DNA from: Bufo bufo
Taxonomy: Eukaryota > Chordata > Amphibia > Anura > Bufonidae
Reading direction: 5' to 3'
Length of the DNA: 64,000 bases
NCBI RefSeq assembly: GCF_905171765.1
Contig: NC_053397.1
Span: 77,614-141,613, forward strand
A program made the position numbers and the translations under genes. Below are positions 33,991 to 43,924 of the stretch, in pieces (positions within the stretch are counted from its first letter, which is position 1; each line of letters begins with the position of its first letter). Below the pieces are notes generated by a model. That model saw only the letters and a list, made by a program, of their open reading frames with translations, made no database searches and was not told where the DNA came from.

Positions 33991-34974
33991 AGTGGCTAAA
34001 TTGGGATATAGTAATATAGTAACATAGTACATAAGGCCAAAAAAAGACATTTGTCCATCCAGTTCGGCCTGTTATCCTGCAAGTTGATCCAGAGGAAGGC
34101 AAAAAACCCTGTGAGGTAGAAGCCAATTTTCTCCACTTAAGGGGAATAAAAAATTCCTTCCCGACTCCAATCATGCAATCAGAATAACTCCCTGGATCAA
34201 CGACCCCTCTCTAGTAGCTATAGCCTGTAATATTATTAAGCTCCAGAAATACGTCCAGGCCCCTCTTGAATTCCTTTATTGTACTCACCATCACCACCTT
34301 CTCAGGCAGAGAGTTCCATAGTCTCACTGCTCTTACCGTAAAGAATCCTCTTCTATGTTTGTGTACAAACCTTCTTTCCTCCAGACGCAGAGGATGTCCC
34401 CTCGTCACAGTCACAGTCCTGGGGATAAATAGCTGATGGGATAGATCTCTGTACTGACCCCTGATATATTTATACATATTAATTAGATCTCCCCTCAGTC
34501 GTCTTTTTTCTAAAGTGAATAACCCTAATTTTGATAATCTTTCAGGGTACTGTAGTTGCCCCATTCCAGTTATTACTTTAGTTGCCCTCCTCTGAACCCT
34601 CTCCAGCTCTGCTATGTCTGCCTTGTTTCCGGCAGCCCAGAACTGTACACAGTACTCCATGTGTGGTCTGACTAGCGATTTGTAAAGTGGTAGGACTATG
34701 TTCATATCACGGGAATCTATGCCCCTTCTGATGCAACCCATTATCTTGTTGGCCTTGGCAGCAGCTGCCTGACACTGGTTTTTGCTGCTTAGTTTGCTGT
34801 TTATTAAAATTCCTAGATCCTTTTCCATGTCAGTGTTACCGAGTGTTTTACCATTTAGTATGTACGGGTGACTTGCATTTTTCCTTCCCATGTGCATAAC
34901 TTTACATTTATCAGTGTTAAACCTCATCTGCCACTTATCTGCCCAAGCCTCCAATCTATCCAGATCCCTCTGTA

Positions 34975-35090
34975 GTAGTATACTGTCCTCTGTAGTATAT
35001 ATACAGTATACTGTCCTCTGTAGTATATATACAGTATACTGTCCTCTGTAGTATATATACAGTATACGGTCCTCTGTAGTATACTGTCCT
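34975..35090. repeat. 28-bp tandem repeat within CR1
   Basis: Three to four copies of TGTCCTCTGTAGTATATATA CAGTATAC expand a short CR1 segment next to the catalytic box and disrupt the frame. Confidence 0.9.
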
Positions 35091-35199
35091 CATCAGTGTA
35101 AATTACTTTACACAGTTTAGTGTCATCTGCGAAAATTGATACTTTACTATGCAAGCCTTCTACAAGATCATTAATAAATATATTGAAGAGAATAGGGCC

Positions 35200-35290
35200 C
35201 AATACTGACCCCTGTGGTACCCCACTAGTGACAGTGACCCCTCCAGTACTGACCCCTGAGGTACTCCACTAGTGACAGTGACCCAATCTG
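35200..35290. repeat. about 45-bp duplication within CR1
   Basis: TACTGACCCCTGTGGTACCC CACTAGTGACAGTGACCC and a near-copy follow each other, duplicating the [14 protein letters not shown] region. Confidence 0.85.
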
Positions 35291-35757
35291 AGTGTGTACC
35301 ATTAATAACCCCCCTCTGTTTTCTATACCTCAGCCAGTTACTTACCCACATACAGATGTTTTCTCCCAGTCCGAGCATTCTCATTTTATATACTAACCTT
35401 TTATGTGGTAAAGTGTCAAATGCTTTGGAGAAGTCCAGATATACGACATCCATTGATTCGCCGCTGTCAAGTCTAGAACTTACCTCCTCATGGAAACTGA
35501 TTAAATTAGTCTGACATGACCGATCCCTCACGAAGCCATGCTGATATGGTGTTATTTGCTTATTTCCGTTGAGATGCTCTAATATAGCATCTCTCAGAAA
35601 ACCTTCAAACAGTTTACCCACAACAGATGTTAAACTTACCGGCCTATAGTTTCCAGGCTCTGTTTTTGGCCCCTTTTTGAATATTGGCACCACATATGCC
35701 ACGCGCCAATCCTGTGGGACATTCCCTGTCAGTATAGAGTCTGCAAATAGGGTTAAA

Positions 35758-37352
35758 TTTAGTACTCCATGGAAGTGTGGTACTCCCTGAAGCAACCGTC
35801 AATGCAGAGGCCCTGATGAGTAGTGGTGTCCTTCCGTATCCCCCTCCTGTGACTAACTCTGCACTTTTTGGGGGTCTGTCCCTTTTTTCCAGTATGGGGG
35901 ACCACACCTGGAAAGTGTTGGCCAGGGACGATCCGGGCGCCTCCAGTTCCCGAGGTACTCCGGCCTGCTCTTTCCCGGTCAGAAAAGATCAGGGCTATGA
36001 GAAATGCCTCATAGAACTGAAGAAATGTCCTTGTGTTGCTAGCGCTCTGGGACAGCACAAAAGATTTGTTCAAGGCAACCTGTACCAAGTAGACCGCAAC
36101 TTTTTTGTACCATGCCCGGGTTTTGCGCATGGCATTATATGGCTTGAGGACTTGATCAGAGAGATAAATTCCTCTCATATACCGATTGTAGTCGACGATA
36201 CAATCGGGCTTGAGGACCGTTGCCGCAGTACCTCACACAGGGACAGGGGTGATGCCGTTACCGTGAATTGTGAACAGTACAAGGACATCCCTCTTGTCCT
36301 TATATCTGACCAGCAACAGGTTTCCACTGGTAAGGGCACGGGTCGCACCCCTGTGGACATCAGGGCGTACCAAGCGGCGAGGGACTGGAACAAGGGGATA
36401 CTAGTATAAAAGTTATCCACGTACAGATGGTAACCTTTATCTAGCAGTGGGTGCATAAGGTCCCACGCAAGTTTCCCACTAACACCCAGAGTGGGGGCAC
36501 ATTCTGGGGGTTCAATACGGGAATCTCGCCCCTCGCACACACAAAACTTGCAAGTGTACCCTGAGGTACTCTCACAAAGTTTGTACAGCCATACCTCGTC
36601 CGCTTTGAGGGAACATACTGGCGGAAAATGAGTCTCCCCTTGAAAGCAATGAGAGACTCATCAACCGCGACCTCCCTTCCAGGTACATAGGCCTGTACAA
36701 ATTTGGCCCCAAAGTGATCGATGAACGGCCTGATTTTGTACAGGCGGTCATAGGCAGGATCACCTCGGGGGGGGACATGCTGCATTATCTGCATAATGCA
36801 GGCATTTCTGGATGGCCTCAAACCGGGAGCGTGTCATGGTCGTACTGTAAAGTGGGGTCTGGTAGAGGACGTCCCCACTCCAGTAATGCCTGACACTAGG
36901 TTTCTTTCTTTTCCCATGTGCAGCACGAGGCCCCAAAACGTCCTCATCTCGGCTGCACCCGGAGCCCGGGTGTTGAGCAACCAACTGTTGGGCGTACAGG
37001 TTTGTTTGCTCCACCATTAGATTTACAAAGTGGTCACTGAAAAAAAGACTAAAGCAGTCGTATCCAGTGAAGCCCACTGTGGAAATCTGGATTCCTGGTT
37101 GGCCTACAAAATCAGGAATCACAGGCTCAAAACGCTATGGGGTATACCAGACAAGTTCACCGGCAAGGGGCTCCGGTGGATTTAACTGGTGGGCCGGAAA
37201 ACTAGTACAAGCCCCAGAGCTGCTTGTACTAGTGTGGGCCACAGGGACCCTAGCATGGCGGTCCCCTTGCTCTGCCTGGGGCCTTGGGGGCTCATCATCA
37301 TCTCTCCAAGCTGGGCGTATGCCTCCTCGGCCGAGAACATCCGGCGGGCCAT
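35758..37352 (-). pseudogene. piggyBac-type transposase, frameshifted
   Basis: The minus-strand ATG at 37352 gives MARRMFSAEEAYAQLG, then an acidic/proline-rich N-terminal region in another frame. The DDE domain starts with GYDCFSLFFSDHFVNLMVEQ and MTRSRFEAIQKCLHYADN. It continues with KIRPFIDHFGAKF, VAVDESLIAFKGR (catalytic D) and HLYVDNFYTSIPLFQSL (catalytic D). The C-terminal cysteine-rich end GLCIDGCFREYHTS finishes at about 35760. At least four frame changes and internal stops make it non-functional. piggyBac transposases cut at TTAA, in agreement with the element ends. Confidence 0.9.
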
Positions 37353-37361
37353 AGGTGACTG

Positions 37362-37424
37362 TGTGTGTGCATGTGTGTGTGCGTGCGTGATAAACTTTAT
37401 TTGGTGTGTGTGTGTGTGTGTGAG
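37362..37424. repeat. (TG)n microsatellite
   Basis: Two TG runs separated by GCGTGCGTGATAAACTTTATTTGG. Confidence 0.9.
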
Positions 37425-37479
37425 GGGCATGGGTGTTCGCGAACTTACCCTAAACCTAAAGGACAAAAATAAATTTTAA

Positions 37480-38342
37480 AAAATTTAAAAATTTAAAATT
37501 GCTAATCAATCGTCCGAAGTTGATCAGCGGTGGGGTGTGCGATGCGCCAACAGTGGACGGACGCTAAGAGTGCCGGCCACAGTCAGCGTACGCACAAAAA
37601 AAAAAAAAAGGTTGCGCCCCCAAAAAAGTTTGGGGGGGAGGGCAGGGGGCAAGCTTCAGCACCCCTGGGGGGTCTAGGGTCACACAGCTGTGCTGTGGAC
37701 CCCAGACTCCCGATTTAGGGTGATGCAATCAAAAACGTTTTTTTTTCTTCCACTAACTTTCCCTGAATATCCATGCCTAACCTAACCTTTCCCTAAATAC
37801 CTGGGTGCACAGATGGGGGTGCTTGCTGACGATCCCTGCACAGATGGGGGTGCTGGCTCTGAGATCCGACGTGCAGAGCTCGTCTCTCCTCGGCTCCCGG
37901 ACTGAAAAGGAGGAGGAGAGGAGCGCTGCAGTAATTTGAACTCCTCGCCCCTGCAGCCGACCAATGAGAGGCGATCCTGAGAGGTGATGTCACCATCACC
38001 TCTCAGGATCGCAGGATGGTGATTGGTGGTGTATTATCACACCACCGATCACCATCCTGTTCCAGGTTATCGGGTCCCCAGAGACCGAATAACTCGGAAA
38101 CGCAGCAAACCGCAGGTCTGAATTGACCTGTGGTTTGCTGCGATCGCCTACACGGGGGGGTCACAGGACCCCCCCGGCGCATTGTCCCCGGGTGCCTGCT
38201 CAATGATTTGAGAAGGCACTCAGTTCCGATCACCGCCCGCCGCGCGGTGGTGATCAGAAATACATAGGACGTACAGGTACGCCCTGTGTCCTTAAGTACC
38301 GGCACATCATAGTGTACCTGTACGCCCTATGTCCAGAACAGG
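37480..38342. mobile_element. 5' arm of the piggyBac element
   Basis: Non-coding GC-rich arm with inverted pairs: CACCTCTCAGGATCG around 37990, GATCACCATCCTG around 38050, and GTACCTGTACGCCCTATGTC against GACGTACAGGTACGCCCTGT near 38270-38335. It ends at TTAA 38343. This is the promoter-side arm of the minus-strand transposase; no clear TATA box was chosen. Confidence 0.6.
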
Positions 38343-38346
38343 TTAA

Positions 38347-40594
38347 GGGTAACGCTTTCGTCTTTGTATTATTTATTTTATAACCTGATAGCCTACTATA
38401 TGTAGCAATAGTGGCGTGTACGTTCGGGAGCGAGATAATTGGGTTAGTTAACGTTAAAAGGACATCGTCTGCAAATAGGGAAATGGTGAAGGACCTGTCC
38501 CGTATTTTAATGCCTGTGACGTCTGGGTTTGTCCGGATCCGAGAGGCCAGGGGCTCAATACTCAGTATATAAAGAAGTGGGGAGAAGGGACAGCCCTGTC
38601 TGGTCCCATTTTTAATAGGGAACACCAAGGAGCAGGCATGGGGTAAATAGATATGTGCCATAGGAGCCGAATAGAGTCCTCTAAGTGCTTGCAGAAATGG
38701 ACCTGTAAACCCAAATCTCTGCAGAGTGTGAAACATAAAAGACCAGCTAAGACGGTCAAAGGCCTTTTCCGCATCAAGGCTAAGGAGTAAGGCTTCAGTT
38801 AACTCCGTATTAACCGCATCAATCAGGTCTATCACCCACCGTGTATTATCCCCTGCCTGGCGGAATTGGACAAACCCTACCTGATCTTTGTGAATCAGCT
38901 GAGGGAGCCAGTAGCTTAATCGATTCGCAAGTAGTTTGGTAAAAATCTTAAGATCTGAATTTAGCAAACTAATTGGACAATAGCTAGCACATTCTGAGGG
39001 ATCTTTTCCTGGTTTAGGTATGACTGTAATAGAAGAGTGAAGCATAGTTTGCGGAATTGGTTCTCCTGCTAAAAAGGAGTTTAATAGGGAGACCATATGT
39101 GGGAGTAAAGTCTCAATATATGTTTTATAATATTGATATGTGAGACCATCAGGTCCCGGCACTTTGTTTCCCGGCATATCCTTTATTACGCCCTTCAGTT
39201 CCTCTGGTACGATCTGCTGATTAAGGTCCGCAAGAGCCTCTGGAGATAGGGTGGGCAAAGTGCAGTCAGACACATATTTATCTAACATCTGGGCCCTGAT
39301 ATCAGGATCAGTAGGGAGTTCCGAAGGGAGGGAGTACAAAGTAGTAAATTACGATCAGAAAATGGCTGCTATTTTCTCTGGGTCAAAATATTAAGTACCC
39401 GACGAGTCCTTTATACCCTGTGGGGTTGTTGTAGTTTCCCGATCCCATAGTTGTTTTGCCAGTAATGTGTTGGGTTTATTGCTGAATTCGAAAAAACGCT
39501 GTTTAGAGTATCTCACCAGCTTCTCTGTTTTATTTAGTGAGATTATTTTGAGTTGGCTCCTGAGATCTAAAATCTCCCTTAAAAGGAGTTTTGATGGTCT
39601 AGCAGCTAGGTCTCGTTCTGCCTGATGTAATTCAGATAGGCACTTTCAATAATGACTACCTCTGTCTTTTTTGTTCCTAGAAGCTGTTGAGATGCAACAT
39701 CCCCGAAATACTGCCTTATGGGCTTCCCACAATGATCCAAGTAAGGATACCGAGGGTTCATTAATCTGGAAGTAATTGATTAAGTGAGTTTTCATTTCCT
39801 CCCTGGAAGCTACATTAGACAGTAGAGTTTCATTTAAATGCCAGTGGGTGCGTTTCGAAGGCGGAGTCTCACAATTCAAATCTACACTCAAAGGGCATGA
39901 TCCGACCAAGTGATGGGGCCCAGTGTAGCCGAAAACAGCGTTCAGAGGGTCAATATATTCCCAATGAAAGAAAATCAATTGTCGTATGCGTTTGGTGTGG
40001 GTGGGAGAAAAAGGAATATTGTCGCGCGGTGGGGGTTATTAATTTTCCACAAGTCATGTAGGGAATGGGCATGTAGAAGTTTACGGAATTGTCTAGTTAA
40101 GCGAGAGGAAGCTTGAGAAGGAGGAGAGGAATGTATCGCCAGTCTGTCGGCCATGTCAGAGAAGTGGACATTGAAGTCATCCCCTAGTATTAAGGCAGAA
40201 TTCTGATACGTCCCCAAGATTGAAAAGACAGGGGAAAGAAAATAAATCTGATTATATATTACATAAAGTATATATTACATAAAGTTACCTTCATGCCATA
40301 CAAGGTGCCATAAAGAATGAGGTAATGGCCCTGGGCATCAACCTCCATCTTCTCAATCTGAAGAGGGCACATCCTAGCTACTAATATGGCGACTCCAGCT
40401 GTTTTAGTCGGGGCATTCACCATGTAGGATATGGGGAATCAGTGTTTAGCAAACACCAGCGACCCCGTTCCTGATAAGTGCGTCTCTTGGAGAAAAATTA
40501 TCTCAGCCCTAGACCTACACATTTCCTGAAGAGCGAGACTCCGCTTGAAGGGTGAGTTCAGCCCCCTGACATTCAGAGACAAAAACCTAACCAT
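38347..40594 (-). pseudogene. L1-B ORF2: endonuclease and reverse transcriptase
   Basis: The minus-strand ATG at 40594 begins MVRFLSLNVRGLNSPFKRSL, the AP-endonuclease start, with IIFLQETHLSG soon after and LGDDFNVHFSDMADRL near 40180. After a decayed linker the reverse transcriptase is open from 39339: KVPGPDGLTYQYYKTY, ISLLNSDLKIFTKLLANRL, LLLSLDAEKAFDRLSW (catalytic D), RQGCPFSPLLYILSIEPL and SLFADDVLL (catalytic ADD). The frame stops at 38346, where the TTAA element splits the gene, and continues at 30746. Several frameshifts lie between 39340 and 40594. Confidence 0.9.
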
Positions 40595-41214
40595 GTTGAA
40601 ATACACATGACCTGAACTGCGAATGAAGTAGGGGTGTGTGATGACTACCAGGCATTCTGGGTCCCAACAGGTCCATCTCCATGCTGCTCAGCACCACCAC
40701 CGCTACTCGCTTTAAGATTGAAGGGTATCTCTGGGGGACGAAGGAGAGACAAAGGCAGAAACTAGAATACATCATGAGAAGAGAAATTAAAAAAATAAAT
40801 AAAAGAAAAACATCAATAATTAAACCACTGTTAAGTAGTACAGTCAAAAAGGAGTTCCGAACAATAAACAAGGAATTCTGAGAAACATTAGAACCAAGTA
40901 GTACAACATATGGTTCCTTTTGGAGTCCTAGACTAAGGCCCCGGACTAAAATTAGGCCAAAGACTAATAATAGGACTCTCATTGGGAACATGGCGGGAGA
41001 GCAGTATCAAATACTATCAGAAGAAACTATCAACGGGAGCCGTGTCTAGCAAGACTCTATAATATGAAATAGAAATGTAAGCTCTCAACATTATGAAAGT
41101 AAGGTGCGGTTATAGCAGCATCTATAGGGAAAAAAGAAGAAAAAACAAATACTCACGTAACAGTCCAACTGTTATGTGGAGCGTCTGGACCACCATCAGA
41201 CCCGAACAAAGTCC

Positions 41215-42667
41215 TCAACGGGTTACTGTCGATGGCGGCTGTGTATGTCGCTTGCGGAAGGCAACCGTAGACCAGGTAGGTGGAAGCGGAAGGAGGTCTG
41301 GAGATGGAGATTGGATGCCCAGATGCGTGCAGAAGTCCCGTAGGTCCTCAGGTGAGCGCAAAACCACTGTAGATCCGTTCTTCGCTGAAAGGTTGAAGGG
41401 GAACCCCCACCAATATGGAATAGCGTTCTGGCAAATCACGTCGAGTAGTGGTTTCAATGCTTTGCGTTTCTGGAGAGTTATCCAAGATAAGTCTTGAAAT
41501 ATGGAAACTTGTGAGCCTTTGAAATCTAGGCTGCGCACGGACCGGGCTTTAGACATTATGTCTTCTTTCAATAGAAAGTCATTGAAGTAGCATATTATGT
41601 CCGGTGGGGGTCCACCCATAGGTTAAGGGCGGAGAGTCCTATGGGCCCGATCCATTCTGATGGGGTGGGAAGTTGGGCACTCAAGAATAGTGTTGAAAAG
41701 TTGATGTATTACAGGAACATCTTCATTTTCTTGGGTTTCGGGGACCCCCCTCACCCTTCTATTATGACTTCTAGCTCTATTATCTAGGTCTTCGACATCT
41801 CTTTGCAGGTCTCGCAGAAGAGTGGAATATTTGGTAGTGCAGTCTTGGACATGGTGTATCTCTGATCTAGCCACATTGTGGTCTTCTTCCAGCTGGTTGA
41901 GGCGAAGTCCTATACTTTGGACGTCATGTCTGATAGCCGCTACCTCAGCTTTAAGTGCCTCCTTAACTTCTGATAAAAGGGCTTTAAAGTCCTGTTTTGT
42001 TGGAAGCTGTTGCAGGTGGGACCACCAATCCGAAAGGGGGCGACCCGGGGGGGGGGGGGGGGGCTGCAGAACTGGAGGTTGAAGACGACCTGCATCTAGA
42101 AGGAGACCGATACCGTAAGATCTGCAGAATATCCATACAGTCTGCTGGTTGAGGTAAGGGCATCTGTACAGGTATGGGATCTGTTGACCTCGCGGTCTTG
42201 GGAGCTCGCCGTGGCAACGGAGCTGACTCCTGCTGGGATATCTCAAAGCCAGAAATGATATGGGGTGGTAGAGCCCCTGAAGGGAGAGCTGTCCCTGGCG
42301 TCTTCCCCTGAGAGGACATGTGTCCCTGTACAATATTAGTGTCCACTGACATGTTCAGCACAGGAGGGGTTAAAGACCCCACTTGCAGCAATGGTAATGC
42401 AGCTGCCGGCTGAGTAAGCACATGGGGATTTAGAAGTTGGCCCTGGAGAATACTCCTAGCATAGGGTGAAGGAGACTGCAGCATTGCTATGTGGGATCCA
42501 TGCCCCTCCCCCTCTATATCTGGTGAAGGAACTCTGTTCTCCACTGAAAAGGGGCGCGGCTGAAGTGTATTCCGTGCTCCGCTGCACGCGGGGAGCGACA
42601 TGGGCGCCTGCTGGGAGGTAAAGGCAGTCCCGCTTCTAAGCTGTGCGGCATGGCGGGAAGGTGCCAT
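41215..42667 (-). pseudogene. L1-B ORF1, frameshifted
   Basis: The minus-strand ATG at 42667 opens MAPSRHAAQLRSGTAF. A long Pro/Ser/Gln-rich N-terminus leads to a coiled-coil (VKEALKAEVAAIRHDVQSIG, LEEDHNVARSEIHHV), then the RNA-recognition part DNRARSHNRRVRGVPE with MDRAHRTL. The C-terminal domain follows in a third frame (DIICYFNDFLLKEDIM, SPEDLRDFCTHLG). L1 ORF1p is the RNA-binding chaperone of the L1 particle. Two frameshifts break it. The spacer to ORF2 is about 620 bp. Confidence 0.85.
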
Positions 42668-42866
42668 CTTGGGACAGAGTTCCTCTCTGTTCCATAGTCA
42701 GGGATGCTGGAAGTTCCAGGGAGTTTGTATTTTGGTTGGGCAGCTTCCCTGTCTTCTTCTTCCCCATGGCAATGAGGGGGATGCGAATTCCAGGCTTTAT
42801 GGAGCTTGTCGGCACAGAGCTCAGCTTTCAGCCGTCCTGCACCATCGGCTTCCGACCACGCCCTCT
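42668..42866 (-). other. L1-B 5' UTR
   Basis: Minus strand begins near 42866 with GAGGGCGTGGTCGGAAGCCG, comparable to the start of L1-A (GGGGGCGTGGCCTGACCGGC). No target duplication could be paired because the 3' end was not seen. Confidence 0.6.
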
Positions 42867-42904
42867 ATGTGTGGGCTTTTTTTAACGTGTCATTTTTAAG
42901 TTAA

Positions 42905-43110
42905 GCGGCCGGACCCCTAGGAAACTACAGACTGATCGGGGTCGTGAGTTTATCAACAAGCCTATGAGGCTTTGTGACGCCTATAAAATACATCATTTTT
43001 TAACTTCAAACGCAGTTAAGGCGTCGTTAGTTGATCGTTTTAATAGAACTCTGAAAACCAGAATGTGGCGTTATCTTAGAGAACAAAACACGTACAGATA
43101 CATCGCAGGG
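42905..43110 (+). pseudogene. Polinton/Maverick-type integrase fragment
   Basis: The frame from about 42905 reads KLQTDRGREFINKPM (TD.G..F motif with the second catalytic aspartate), KIHHFLTSNAVKASL, VDRFNRTLKTRMWRYL and REQNTYRY. This is the C-terminal half of a retroviral-like integrase core, and the K-x-R-MWRY ending resembles Polinton/Maverick integrases. The final catalytic glutamate position (usually VERFNRT) reads D. No capsid, protease or DNA polymerase B is nearby. Confidence 0.65.
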
Positions 43111-43920
43111 CTGATCGAGGTCTATGGAAGACCCGACATCTCCTACACTTTCCCGGCCTCCGCTGGTCACATGACCACCGGGCCGGAACAAGAAGAGCAT
43201 AGCGCGTTGAGCGCTGTGTATACAGCGATCTAGAAGGCAGGGACACCTGAGATGCCTTCTCTCTGGGGTGCCCTGACAGCGCGCCCCCCGCTTGGCAGCA
43301 GTTCCAAAACATCCATTCAGAGATAAACATCCACCCATAGGATTTTTATATACTTAATCTGTTCATTTATACACAGACTTACTGTGCATCAGACTCATTG
43401 CCATCAAATGGTCTAATATATAGGTGCGTTTATCTAGTTCATCTGCTGCACCATCAATACTTAATCTGTTCTGTTATACATAGACTTACTGTGTATCAGA
43501 CTGTAAACAGGCAGTCTATAGACGCATTTATCCATTTCATCTGCTGCGCCATTCATACTTCATCCCTTACATTACTGATTCAGTTAATGTACACTATGGC
43601 CAACAGACAGTTGCCTGGGCCCTCAAAAGGAACGGGTATGTAATAGAAATATTTATAGTAGAAATCCGCTCGCATCAGACTTTGTGTAAGGAAAGGTAAA
43701 TCTCTTCACGACACAGACGAAGGTGTTAACATGTTCAGTTTTGCTGAGCACTCCCCAGCATCTGCCCAGTCTGTTCACTTTTATTTCTTACTCACAAAAG
43801 GTGTAACAATAGAAAAGGGGCCGACCCGTCACCCGACCACTTACCTCATGTAACAAGGATGCAGGAAGTGATGACACAGGAAGATAAGAAACCACCATCA
43901 TTTAAAATAACATAGCCAGC
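43111..43920. other. unassigned sequence with 107-bp duplication
   Basis: No gene. A segment of about 107 bp is duplicated imperfectly (43350 and 43457, both starting ATACTTAATCTGTTC and holding CAGACTTACTGTG). On the minus strand AATAAAAG near 43780 could be a polyadenylation signal of an LTR. Confidence 0.45.
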
Positions 43921-43924
43921 TAAC

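Larger units (their letters stand above)
34005..35757 (-). pseudogene. CR1 LINE ORF2 (reverse transcriptase to C-terminus) and 3' tail
   Basis: Minus strand. SILTGNVPQDWRVAYVVPIF, KPVSL-type NYRPVSLTSVVGK, VYLDFSKAFDTLPH (first catalytic D) and [10 protein letters not shown] are seen from 35750 to 35210. FADDTKLCK (catalytic box, reads ADD) follows, then LVRPHMEYCVQFW and RLWNSLPEKVV. Stop near 34214 and non-coding tail to about 34005. It is 5'-truncated inside the reverse transcriptase and broken by local tandem duplications at 34975-35090 and 35200-35290. Inserted at the end of the piggyBac transposase gene. Confidence 0.9.
30751..38342 (-). mobile_element. 7.6-kb TTAA-flanked piggyBac element inside L1-B
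   Basis: TTAA flanks both ends (30747-30750, 38343-38346). The flanks are the two halves of one L1 ORF2. On the minus strand it carries, in order: a right arm with hairpins (37480-38342), a broken piggyBac transposase (37352-35758), an inserted CR1 (34005-35757), sub-terminal repeats (31630-33990) and an inserted MITE (30758-31627). Removing the CR1 and MITE leaves about 5 kb. Confidence 0.82.

Noticed and set aside
35777..36409. 210-codon plus-strand frame
   Set aside because: Antisense to the piggyBac transposase remnant, whose minus-strand motifs are clear.
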